A stretch of DNA of 64,000 nt from Bog-473 sp036489775. GTDB taxonomy: Bacteria; Actinomycetota; Acidimicrobiia; Acidimicrobiales; RAAP-2. Under the pieces are notes generated by a model that searched no databases, was not told the DNA's origin, and saw only the letters and a program-made list of their open reading frames with translations. Position numbers and translations under genes: made by a program. Positions 8,019 through 16,090 of the stretch are shown piece after piece. The stretch lies in NCBI GenBank assembly GCA_036489775.1, contig DASXFC010000082.1:1-64000 (forward strand), written 5' to 3'. Each line of letters begins with the position of its first letter. The first letter of the stretch is position 1.

Positions 8019-9197
8019 TCACCACTCGCTGAGTGCCGCCACCCGAACCGACGTGGCATCGAGGTCACCGGGTGCCGCCGCCGATTCCCGAGTGCCGACG
8101 GATGGGTCGATCCAGATCCAGCGGGATGCCCCGAACCGGCCTGCACCGAAGATCGAGTTGCCAGCCGGAGTCGGTGCACTCTCCATCAAGCGGAGGGCGT
8201 CGAGCAGACCACGCGGATAGCGCACCTGCGAGGCGCCGACGACGTCGGCCCGGTACTCGCGACCCTCACCGACAAAACGTCGCACCATCGAGTCGCCGAA
8301 GAGACGGCCCAGCGCCAGCGCGACAGACGACACCCCGTTGTCGCCACGCTTCACGTGGGCCAGCTCATGGGCGATCACGCCTTCGAGTTCGATCGGCCCC
8401 ATGATCTCGAGCAGTCCCGAGGTCACCACCAGATCAGACATCGTTGCATCTCGACCTAGGGCGCAGGCATTGGGCACGGCGTCGAACACCACGTACATGG
8501 CCGGCATACGCAATCCGAAGGTGGCACACAACCCATCGGTGACGTTGAACAGGCGTGGGTTGTCGTCTTCGGATAGCTCGACCGCGCCGATCCGCTGCAG
8601 GGCCACCGATGGCGCGGTGCGCCACAATCCCAGGCCGACCGCCACGCCGACAACCACGAGAGCGATCACCCCGATGATCGGGCCAGTGACCAAGGCCAGC
8701 ACGACGCCGATGACAATGGCCGGGATGGCCGCGGCCATGACGCAGAGCCGCACAGCACGACGGTGAGTCGCATTGACCTCTCCGGGGAGGATGTCCGGGG
8801 CGCCGAGCCCGGGTTCGAGAATCAGCGGCGCCAGGACAGCGGGTTCCGGTTCTGGTCGTCGGGGCGTCGACGGGCGGTTCCGTCCACTACCGCCGCCTTG
8901 ACCGCCGCGAGAAGGTCGCTGCCGGCCGCCTTGACCGCCACCGCCACCGCCTCCACCGCTTCGAGATCGCTGCTGTTGGGACTGACCGCCCCCGCCCCCG
9001 CCGCCCGAGCGGGTACCACCGGCACCGCCCCCTGCGGCACCCCCTGAGCCACTGCGCTTTCGGTTCCGATTGCGGTTCCGGTTCCCGCCACCTCCGCCAG
9101 CGCCACCGCCGCCTCCCCCACCACCAGATGAAGGCGAATTCCCACCGCCGCCTCTGCCGCTGGGACCACGAGATTGCCCTTGATTCTGCTCAGTCAT
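8019..9197 (-). CDS. M48-family zinc metalloprotease with a long Gly/Arg-rich N-terminal tail
   Basis: The protease domain carries HELAH (residues 277-281) and the third zinc ligand Glu314 in EYRAD, both diagnostic of the M48 (HtpX/Ste24) family. Two hydrophobic helices (about 150-190) come just before it. What is unusual is the first 120 residues: a low-complexity tail of Gly runs with Arg, Ser, Gln and Asn, including an Asn-Arg dipeptide repeat at residues 39-48. Such RG-rich tails can bind RNA or anionic surfaces; its role here is unknown. The start was set at MTEQNQGQ (9197), 83 bases from the divergent secreted hydrolase gene. Confidence 0.87.
   Translation of the reverse strand: MTEQNQGQSRGPSGRGGGGNSPSSGGGGGGGGAGGGGGNRNRNRNRKRSGSGGAAGGGAGGTRSGGGGGGGQSQQQRSRSGGGGGGGGQGGRQRPSRGGQGGGSGRNRPSTPRRPEPEPAVLAPLILEPGLGAPDILPGEVNATHRRAVRLCVMAAAIPAIVIGVVLALVTGPIIGVIALVVVGVAVGLGLWRTAPSVALQRIGAVELSEDDNPRLFNVTDGLCATFGLRMPAMYVVFDAVPNACALGRDATMSDLVVTSGLLEIMGPIELEGVIAHELAHVKRGDNGVSSVALALGRLFGDSMVRRFVGEGREYRADVVGASQVRYPRGLLDALRLMESAPTPAGNSIFGAGRFGASRWIWIDPSVGTRESAAAPGDLDATSVRVAALSEW
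9060..9084. repeat. Short hexanucleotide repeat encoding Asn-Arg units in the M48 protease tail
   Basis: Imperfect CGGTTC-type hexamers on the plus strand encode an Asn-Arg run in the protease tail when read on the minus strand. It is the second of three in-frame six-base repeats in this window. Confidence 0.7.
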
Positions 9198-9280
9198 GCG
9201 AGGAAGCAGCCTACTGGGGTCAGCCCCGTACCCCTTGGACGTCCTTGACCTGGGTGAAGAAGCCAGCCCAGACTGCGCGG

Positions 9281-11119
9281 ATGCGGCGGAGCAAGAACAC
9301 CAGGTGGATCCGACCCGGCACGATCGCCACGGCGGCACTCCTGGTGCTCGTCCCTCTGGCCATCGGAACTCCGGCGGTGGCGGCGGCCACCCCCACGTCG
9401 CCGACCACTCAGGCCGCCAACGACGCCGCCGGCGTCGTCTACCCCATCACGTCGTTCCTCGATTGGCTCGAGAACCCGGTCAACAACATCACCGACATCC
9501 AGATGGGGACCTACGCCTTCGGCCAGATACTGGACGAGGCTGAGCACGCGGTGACCACCCAGGCCCCCGACGAACTCGCCCAGGCCCTCGGCAACGGGCC
9601 CAACGCAGCCGCCGACGCCGAGGCCTTCTCCGAGCAGATGGCCTCCCAGCTGATCCACCTGCGCCCGCGCGTCCTCAACACCGACCTCACGGACGTCGCC
9701 AACCCCGAGTTCCTCCCCGACTTTGACCACAATGGCGTCTACGGCGACCCCGGCGACTACCAAGATGACACCGCCAACCCCGACGCCAACGGCTACTTCC
9801 TCTACCCGTGCATCGCCGACAGCGGCGCCGTCACCTACGAGACCACCAGTGGCACGTGCGCCAGTCCCGGCACCGCGGGCGACACCTACCAGGAAGGTTT
9901 GGCCCAGGAGCTGACCATCGTCGACTCCCGCGGCCTCGACCTAGCGGCCACCCTCTGGCTCCCCGGACAAGCGCTCAAGCCAGGATGCCCGGCCCCCGGT
10001 GCCAATGCCGCTCTCTGCACCGCCAACCAGGGTCTCGCTGCTCGCTCGACGCTGGACAACGGTCAAGGCCTGCCCGTGGTCGTCATCGCCGAAGGCATCG
10101 CCTCGGCCCAGAACTGTTATTACTGGCTGGCCATGACGCTGGCCAAGGCCGGCGACATCGTGCTGACCTACGACCCGGCTGGCCAAGGCGCCTCCGAAGG
10201 CAGCGTGGTCAACCTCTTCAGCCCGTCGGTGTCGAACTGCACCTTCGGCGGTGCGTGCCGTGACCTCGAGGACGTGATGCGCTGGATCGCGGGTGACCCC
10301 ATCGACCCCAGCGTCGATCTGGCTCAAACCTCTCCCCTGGTGGCTGACACCGCATCGGTGACGCCAGCATCTGACGCGGCGGACACCACCTTGGCACCGG
10401 ACATCCACAATCCTGGCTATACCCCAGCTGGATCGAATGTGACGGATCCGGTCCTCGGCATCATCGACACGAGCAAGTTGGCCGTGGTCGGACACTCGAT
10501 GGGTGCGCTCAGCTTGCTCAACTATCTCGACTTCCAGGGCCACGGCGGGACCGGTGTCGACGGCGCCCTGCCTCCGCTGGCCACTGGCATCGCACTGTCG
10601 GGCGGCGCCCCAACGACGGCGGTGGTCCCGGTCCAGTTCCAGACCTCCGACTACGACGGTTCCCCCTCCCTCGTCGGTCCAGAAGTTGCTGGTGTCGGCT
10701 TCGGCACGGGCGATGAAGGCATCGGCTACTCGGTCATGAAGCCGCTTTACGACCAACTCCGCACGTCCGGCCCCGGCGCGGCCGCGCTCTCCATGATCGT
10801 GCTCGAGGGTGGCGTACACACCGACTTCATCGACACACCCTTCATCACCCGCACCCCGTGGTCGCTCGCCGTCTCGGCCCATTACGCCACCTCGTGGATG
10901 GGTTGCTTCCTCGATGACAACTTCTCCGACTGCCTGACTTCGGTGGTGGCCAGCCCGCATCTGTCGTCCAGCTATGCCAGCGAAGCCGCACCCTCGGGGA
11001 CACCGCTCCCTCACGTCAGTCGCTGCATCACGGTGCCGACGACCGCCGCACTGAGCGAAACCCCTGCCGATTTCCTCCAGTCTGCAGCAGGCCACCCCAT
11101 CTACACCTGCGTGCCCTGA
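9281..11119 (+). CDS. Secreted alpha/beta-hydrolase-fold protein
   Basis: A 612-residue protein with an N-terminal signal peptide (MRRSKNTRW, hydrophobic core ATAALLVLVPLAIG, likely cut after AVAAA). The serine-hydrolase elbow GHSMG lies near residue 405 in LAVVGHSMGALSLLNYL, and a late histidine in EGGVHTDF may complete the triad. The region LPVVVIAEGIASAQNCYYWLAMTLAKAGDIVLTYDPAGQG resembles the strand before the elbow in dienelactone-hydrolase-like enzymes. Many cysteines suggest disulfides outside the cell. The substrate is unknown; lipase or esterase activity is likely. The start is inferred from the signal peptide. A second hydrolase gene follows 15 bases downstream. Confidence 0.8.
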   Translation: MRRSKNTRWIRPGTIATAALLVLVPLAIGTPAVAAATPTSPTTQAANDAAGVVYPITSFLDWLENPVNNITDIQMGTYAFGQILDEAEHAVTTQAPDELAQALGNGPNAAADAEAFSEQMASQLIHLRPRVLNTDLTDVANPEFLPDFDHNGVYGDPGDYQDDTANPDANGYFLYPCIADSGAVTYETTSGTCASPGTAGDTYQEGLAQELTIVDSRGLDLAATLWLPGQALKPGCPAPGANAALCTANQGLAARSTLDNGQGLPVVVIAEGIASAQNCYYWLAMTLAKAGDIVLTYDPAGQGASEGSVVNLFSPSVSNCTFGGACRDLEDVMRWIAGDPIDPSVDLAQTSPLVADTASVTPASDAADTTLAPDIHNPGYTPAGSNVTDPVLGIIDTSKLAVVGHSMGALSLLNYLDFQGHGGTGVDGALPPLATGIALSGGAPTTAVVPVQFQTSDYDGSPSLVGPEVAGVGFGTGDEGIGYSVMKPLYDQLRTSGPGAAALSMIVLEGGVHTDFIDTPFITRTPWSLAVSAHYATSWMGCFLDDNFSDCLTSVVASPHLSSSYASEAAPSGTPLPHVSRCITVPTTAALSETPADFLQSAAGHPIYTCVP

Positions 11120-11134
11120 TTGGAGAGGTGATCA

Positions 11135-11896
11135 ATGGAACTCATTGACGAAGTGTGCGAAAAAGGCGTGATCGAACGCCGATTCAATCTCGTGGTGGGC
11201 GAGGAAACCGTTCCAGGCATCCACTGGCTGCCCGACGGAGTCACCGAGTCCCGTCCGAGCATCCTCATCGGCCATGGAGGCACGCAGCACAAGCGGGTTC
11301 CCAACGTGCTCGGTCTGGCCCGCATCCTGGTTCGTCATGGGGGATACCGAGTGGTGGCCCTCGACGCTCCGGGCCACGGCGATCGGATGAGCGAGGGTCA
11401 GCAGGAGGCGATAACCGCGCTGCTGGCGCGTCGACGGGGCGAACGGCTGGCACCCATTCCGCCCGAGCGTCTCCGAGCCCTGGTTGGCTCCGCCGGTCAA
11501 GCCGTCAAGGAATGGCAGGCGTTGCTCGATGACCTGGTCACCAATCCGCAGTGGGCCCATGGCCCCTTCGGATACTGGGGCGTGTCGATGGGAACTGCAT
11601 TCGGAGTCCCTCTGCTGGCCGCCGAACCCCGAATCAGCGCAGCCGTCCTCGGTCTCAGTGCCTTGAGGAACGGAAGTGACGAGCAGAGGGAGCTGGCTGC
11701 ACGGATCACCATTCCGTTGCTGTTCCTCTTCCAGTGGGACGACGAACTCATGACCCGCGAAGGCGGCCTCGGCCTCTGGGACGCGTTCGGCTCAGCGGAG
11801 AAGACGATGCACATCAATCCCGGCCCGCATGTCGGCATTCCCCTCTTCGAGCGGGACGCGGCCCTCTCGTTCTACCAGCGCCATTTCGACGGCTGA
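11135..11896 (+). CDS. Alpha/beta hydrolase, cytoplasmic
   Basis: A 253-residue hydrolase without a signal peptide. The oxyanion-side motif GHGGTQHK lies near residue 46, the nucleophile elbow GVSMG near 149-153, a candidate acid in FQWDDE, and the terminal histidine in NPGPHVGIP. The arrangement fits dienelactone-hydrolase or acyl-peptidase-like esterases. A good ribosome-binding site (GGAGAGG) precedes ATG 11135, and the short gap to the secreted hydrolase suggests co-transcription. The partner substrate is unknown. Confidence 0.85.
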   Translation: MELIDEVCEKGVIERRFNLVVGEETVPGIHWLPDGVTESRPSILIGHGGTQHKRVPNVLGLARILVRHGGYRVVALDAPGHGDRMSEGQQEAITALLARRRGERLAPIPPERLRALVGSAGQAVKEWQALLDDLVTNPQWAHGPFGYWGVSMGTAFGVPLLAAEPRISAAVLGLSALRNGSDEQRELAARITIPLLFLFQWDDELMTREGGLGLWDAFGSAEKTMHINPGPHVGIPLFERDAALSFYQRHFDG

Positions 11897-11932
11897 ACCC
11901 AGCACCGATCGCGGGTCGACGTCAGGGCCCGC

Positions 11933-13438
11933 TCAGAACACCTCGGCTGGAAGACGCTCAGCCTCCGCTTCCCCAACGGGCGCGCCGGCAGTCGGCTGCG
12001 CCGGATGCACATTGATGAGCAACCCGGCGACCACCGCAGCCAGGATGAAGATCCCGGCCGCCCAGGCGCTGGCGGTGGCGTACCCGTGCACCGTGGCCTT
12101 GGCCACGTCGGCACCCCGACCGTGGACGGCCAGATATGTCGCCGTGGCGGCTGCCGCGATCGTATTGAGCAGTGCGGTCCCGATCGAGGCCCCGATCTGC
12201 TGTGACGTGTTGGTCATGGCCGACGTCACCCCAACGTCGCTCGGGTCGGCATTCTGGGTGGCCGTGCTGATGCAGGGCACCATGGCCAATCCCAGTCCCA
12301 TACCCAGCAGGATTTCGCTGGGCAGCACGTGCGTGACGTAGGAAGCGCCCGGCGTCAGGGTCGTGAACAAGGCAACGCCGACCGCCCCCATCAGGAGACC
12401 AGGCACGACCAGCAGGCTGGTGCGTACCCGGCCCATCAAGCGGCTGGCGATTTGCGTCGACGTCAAGCCGTTGAGGACCAGCAACGGCAGGAAGGCGATG
12501 CCGGTCTTCAGCGGCGAGTAGTGGTCGATGGTCTGCAGCAAGTATGTGAGGAACAGGAAAGTGCCGAACATCCCGATGACGGCCATCATGATGGTGAGGA
12601 ACGACCCGGCCCGATTCCGATTCCGCAGAATGCGCAGCGGCAACAGCGGATTGGGTCCCTTGCTCTGCCACACGACGAAGGCGGAGAGCAGTACACCCGC
12701 AAGCACCATGCCCACGATGACGTCGGTGGCACCCCACCCACTCGCCCCAGCTTCACCTAACCCGTAGACCAGCGCGACCAATCCACCGCAGCCCAGGATC
12801 ACCCCGGCCACGTCGAGGCGAATCCCAGAGGTGCCTTGACGCGAAGGGATCATGGTGGCGGCGCCGAAGAGCACCAGGCCGGCAATGGGCAGGTTGACGT
12901 ACAGGCACCAACGCCAATCCACGTATTGCGTCAGGAAGCCGCCCAGGATGAGCCCGAAAGCTGAACCGGCGATGGCGATGGTGGCATAGATCCCGAAGGC
13001 CCGACCTCGCTCCTTCGGATTGATGAAGGTCGACGTCAACAGCGAGAGCACTGATGGCGCCAGCAGCGCACCGAAAAGACCTTGCACGCCCCGGGCGCTG
13101 ATCAGCATCCAGGTGTTCACGGCCGCACCGCCGACAGCCGAAACCAGCGCGAAGCCGAGCACGCCCATCATCAGGGTGCGCTTCGGGCCCAGCATGTCGC
13201 TGATCCGCCCGCCCAATAACAAGAAGCCGCCGAAGGCGAGTGTGTACGCCGTCACCACCCACTGCCGGTCGGTGTTCGAGAAATGGAGGGCGTGCTGAGC
13301 CGACGGCAGGGCGATGATCATGATGGTCGAATCGAGCACCACCATGAGCTGAGCTCCGGCGATGACCACCAGAATCCACCAATGCGCCCGGGTGGTCCCC
13401 TCTGACTCGGCGACGGGGGACTCTCCTAATGCAGTCAC
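11933..13438 (-). CDS. MFS drug exporter, DHA2 (EmrB/QacA) type
   Basis: A 501-residue major-facilitator protein with about 14 hydrophobic segments. The DHA2 hallmarks are visible: motif LDSTIMIIALPS in helix 1, RQWVVTAYTLAFGGFLLLGGRISDMLGPKRT (motif A) after helix 2, and ISARGVQGLFGALLAPS in helix 4. Such proteins use the proton gradient to export hydrophobic cations or antibiotics. The GTG start overlaps the stop of the upstream TetR gene as GTGA, with GAGGAGAAG as its ribosome-binding site, so the pair is an operon controlled by that repressor. Confidence 0.95.
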   Translation of the reverse strand: MTALGESPVAESEGTTRAHWWILVVIAGAQLMVVLDSTIMIIALPSAQHALHFSNTDRQWVVTAYTLAFGGFLLLGGRISDMLGPKRTLMMGVLGFALVSAVGGAAVNTWMLISARGVQGLFGALLAPSVLSLLTSTFINPKERGRAFGIYATIAIAGSAFGLILGGFLTQYVDWRWCLYVNLPIAGLVLFGAATMIPSRQGTSGIRLDVAGVILGCGGLVALVYGLGEAGASGWGATDVIVGMVLAGVLLSAFVVWQSKGPNPLLPLRILRNRNRAGSFLTIMMAVIGMFGTFLFLTYLLQTIDHYSPLKTGIAFLPLLVLNGLTSTQIASRLMGRVRTSLLVVPGLLMGAVGVALFTTLTPGASYVTHVLPSEILLGMGLGLAMVPCISTATQNADPSDVGVTSAMTNTSQQIGASIGTALLNTIAAAATATYLAVHGRGADVAKATVHGYATASAWAAGIFILAAVVAGLLINVHPAQPTAGAPVGEAEAERLPAEVF

Positions 13439-14088
13439 TGCTTCTCCTCACTGCACTTGACCCCCGACGATGACGGATACCGCCTGGCCAAAATCCGGTC
13501 GACCTCGTCCTGGCTGAGGGGTCGATGCCGCAACACCTCATCGGTGGGCCGCATACCGGCGATCACGAGATCAAGATGCCGCCGCCTGGCCTCCGGAACA
13601 TTGGCGCCCGTTGTCTCGAGCACCCCACGCATCGACCACATCACCACCGCGATATCGGTACTGGTCAGGTCTGAACGGACCCTACCGTGGGCCTGCGCGT
13701 CGGAAAGCAGCTCAGCGATCAGGTCCCGAGCCGTCTCGACGAGGTGATGGTCGGTCATCCACAGCTTGGGCAGGCAGCCCAGGTGCTCCGCTTGATACGA
13801 GCTCGACTCCTCCAAGAAGTGTTCGAGACCGAGTCCGTCAGGCCGCGCCGCCGCGTCGCGCGCCATGGCGATCGTCGCTTCCAGCACGTCGGACACCAGG
13901 GCCTCAATCAGGGCCTCCTTGGAGGCGAACCGGCGGTAGAGCGTGCCCATCCCGACGCCGGCGGCCCGGGCCACATCGGCCACGCTGGCCTCAAGCCCTT
14001 TCTCCTCGAAAACCTGGGCGGCTGCGGCCAGTAGGCGCTCCCGGTTCCTGACCGCGTCGCTCCGTATCTGTCGGTTGGGAACCGCCAT
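13435..14088 (-). CDS. TetR-family repressor of the adjacent MFS exporter
   Basis: The N terminus has a typical TetR helix-turn-helix (RERLLAAAAQVFEEKGLEASVADVARAAGVGMGTLYRRFASKEAL), followed by an all-helical ligand domain; the predicted length is 217 residues. It leads the operon with the MFS exporter. I chose ATG 14088, preceded by GAAGTGG, over GTG 14136, because the latter lies inside the palindrome at 14134-14163 that is the likely operator. Autorepression released by an exported compound is the expected logic. Confidence 0.93.
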   Translation of the reverse strand: MAVPNRQIRSDAVRNRERLLAAAAQVFEEKGLEASVADVARAAGVGMGTLYRRFASKEALIEALVSDVLEATIAMARDAAARPDGLGLEHFLEESSSYQAEHLGCLPKLWMTDHHLVETARDLIAELLSDAQAHGRVRSDLTSTDIAVVMWSMRGVLETTGANVPEARRRHLDLVIAGMRPTDEVLRHRPLSQDEVDRILARRYPSSSGVKCSEEKQ

Positions 14089-14133
14089 GATCGATCCACT
14101 TCGAAGGGCGACAACGCTCTTATCCGGAGAATT

Positions 14134-14163
14134 CACTCCGCTTACGGTACCCTAAACGGAGTG
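14134..14163. promoter_or_regulatory. Palindromic operator of the TetR/MFS operon
   Basis: A 30-base dyad with outer arms CACTCCG and CGGAGTG and a matching TTA/TAA pair further in; 13 of 15 positions pair. It lies just upstream of the preferred TetR start and has the size and symmetry usual for TetR sites. Confidence 0.75.
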
Positions 14164-14207
14164 AGGAGTCCACTTATGCCGTGATGCCGTTCACCCCACC
14201 AGGGCCG

Positions 14208-14555
14208 TCACGACTGCACCAAAATGTCCTCCCAGTTGGCGGGGACCTTCCCGGCGGGTCCAGGCGTCGGTTGGTCCACTGGATGATGCTCCGGGGGGGC
14301 CAGCCCAGGTCCTTCCAGGTATTCGTTCGTTCGGAAGTTCCAGAACCATTCCTCGCCGGGCTCGAAACTGCGGATGACCGGGTGACCAGACGCGTGAAAG
14401 TGGGCGGTCGCGTGGCGGCCGAGCGAGTTATCGCAACATCCAATGTGGCCGCATTCGGCACACCGTCGCAGGTGAAGCCACCAACCCCCGGCCTCGAGAC
14501 ACTCCACGCAACCGGTCCCGCTCGGCGGTACTTCTGGATCGACGGAATTCGTCAC
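14208..14555 (-). CDS. UBP-type zinc-finger protein
   Basis: A 115-residue protein that is almost entirely a Zn-UBP domain: paired cysteines (CVEC, CAEC, CC) and histidines in the order typical of the family, including CGHIGCCDNSLGRHATAHFHASGHPVIRS, then WFWNFRTNEYLEG. In eukaryotes this fold binds ubiquitin C termini; bacterial roles are unknown. Actinobacterial copies often sit beside flavoproteins with a cyclic-nucleotide domain joined to a thioredoxin-reductase-like module. Such a gene lies 1.5 kb away at 16091-17734, with a thiolase gene between. Confidence 0.9.
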   Translation of the reverse strand: MTNSVDPEVPPSGTGCVECLEAGGWWLHLRRCAECGHIGCCDNSLGRHATAHFHASGHPVIRSFEPGEEWFWNFRTNEYLEGPGLAPPEHHPVDQPTPGPAGKVPANWEDILVQS

Positions 14556-14650
14556 ATTTCACCTCCGCTACAGACTTGCCAACGGTAGAGGAAACACAGA
14601 TCGGCCGTCAGGTGCGACCCCTGCTCACGGGTCCGAGGTTTGAGGCCCCA

Positions 14651-14728
14651 TTGCATCAGCCATTGCGCCCAGATGGTCGAAGGGAGCAAACACAAACGTT
14701 CATTGTCTGATGCAACCAACTGGGCGAA
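14651..14728. promoter_or_regulatory. Four interleaved inverted-repeat sites upstream of the thiolase gene
   Basis: TTGCATCAG (14651-14659) is matched by CTGATGCAA (14707-14715), and TTGCGCCCAG (14663-14672) by CTGGGCGAA (14720-14728). The pairs interleave (A, B, A', B'). A and B also resemble each other, so this may be four copies of one operator, two in each orientation. It lies between the divergent UBP and thiolase genes. As RNA the order would permit a pseudoknot. Confidence 0.65.
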
Positions 14729-14787
14729 TACATTCCGACCAGGACCAGAGCGGGCCAGATCGGGACCCTAGAAACAAGGAGCTAGCG

Positions 14788-16029
14788 ATGAGTGATGCCT
14801 TCATCCTGGGCGGTGTCCGGACGCCCTTCGGCCGCTACGGCGGGTCCCTGTCACATCTGCGCACAGATGATCTGCTCGGGCAGACGATGGTGGCGGCATG
14901 CGAGCGGCTTGGAGTCCCGCTGGAACGAATTGAGGACATCACTGGGGGTTGCGTCAATGTCGCCCACGAGGGCATGGGCGACATTGCCCGCTGGGGAGCC
15001 CTCGCTGCGGGGTTTCCTGATTCGGTGCCGGCGGTCACCATCAACCGGTTCTGCGCCTCATCGCTCACCGGCGCCATCAACATCGCTCACGCCATCCGCA
15101 GCGACGAGCTCGAGGTCGGGCTGGCCGCCGGGGTTGAATCGATGTCGCGCTCGGGCTGGGCCCAGATGAAGGGCGATGCCCCATTCAGCCCGCGGGGCCC
15201 AGTGCTCCTCCTCGACACGATGTGGGCCGGAGCGGGCGGACCGCCCAACCCGGTGCTCCTGGCGCGCAACGCCTACGTGGAAATGATCAAGACCGCGCAG
15301 AACGTCGCCGACCGCTACGAACTGACGCGTGAAGAGATCGATGCCTTCGCTCTGCGCTCCCATCACAGAGCAGCGGCGGCTCGAGACTCAGGTCGGTTCG
15401 CTCTCGAGATCCACCCCGTCGAGATCCCCGCCACCAGAAAGGAACCAGGCCGCACCTTTGAAAACGACGAGGGCATCCGAGGAGACACGACCGCGGAGCA
15501 ATTGGCCAAACTGGCACCACAGCCCAATACGACCCAGATGACGGCCGGCAACTCGTCCGCGCTCAATGATGGTGCGAGCGCCGTCGTCCTGGCCAGTGGT
15601 GCCGCGGCGGAGTCGCTGGGCATCGCCCCGTTGGCCCGGGTGGTGGCCTCAGCGACCCACGCCCTCGACCCCGAGTACATGGGCATCGCCCCTGCCTTCG
15701 CTATCGCCAAGGCCCTCCAGCGGGCTCGGCTCGCCCCCACCGACATCGACGTGTGGGAAGTGCACGAGGCTTTTGCCGCGCAGGCCCTAGGTGTGCTGCG
15801 GGAGTTGCCACACCAGCTTGACGGCTTCGAGGTGCCCGACGACCGGCTGAACCTCAATGGTGGAGCCGTCGCTATTGGCCATCCCTTCGGAGCCTCAGGT
15901 ACTCGTTACGCCCTGACCCTGGCCACAGAACTTCGGGTACGCCACGGGCGCTACGGCGTGTTGGGAGTCTGCGTCGGCTCGGGTCAGGGGGTGGCTCTCG
16001 TACTCGAGGGTATGGACAGCAAAGGATGA
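14788..16029 (+). CDS. Thiolase-family acetyl-CoA C-acyltransferase
   Basis: A 413-residue thiolase that cleaves or forms beta-ketoacyl-CoA. The acylated cysteine is Cys89 in NRFCASSLTGA, the catalytic His lies at about 365 in GGAVAIGHPFGASGTR, and the second Cys at about 395 in GVCVGSGQG. Opening SDAFILGGVRTPFGRYGGSL is typical. Whether it is degradative (FadA-like) or biosynthetic (AtoB-like) cannot be decided. ATG 14788 has the ribosome-binding site AAGGAG; the open frame upstream lacks one. No beta-oxidation partner is adjacent. Confidence 0.94.
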   Translation: MSDAFILGGVRTPFGRYGGSLSHLRTDDLLGQTMVAACERLGVPLERIEDITGGCVNVAHEGMGDIARWGALAAGFPDSVPAVTINRFCASSLTGAINIAHAIRSDELEVGLAAGVESMSRSGWAQMKGDAPFSPRGPVLLLDTMWAGAGGPPNPVLLARNAYVEMIKTAQNVADRYELTREEIDAFALRSHHRAAAARDSGRFALEIHPVEIPATRKEPGRTFENDEGIRGDTTAEQLAKLAPQPNTTQMTAGNSSALNDGASAVVLASGAAAESLGIAPLARVVASATHALDPEYMGIAPAFAIAKALQRARLAPTDIDVWEVHEAFAAQALGVLRELPHQLDGFEVPDDRLNLNGGAVAIGHPFGASGTRYALTLATELRVRHGRYGVLGVCVGSGQGVALVLEGMDSKG

Positions 16030-16090
16030 CCATATAGACCGGAAGCCATCAAAGTGGGCGGCTCTTGGACCTTAGAAACCGAGGACGGCA

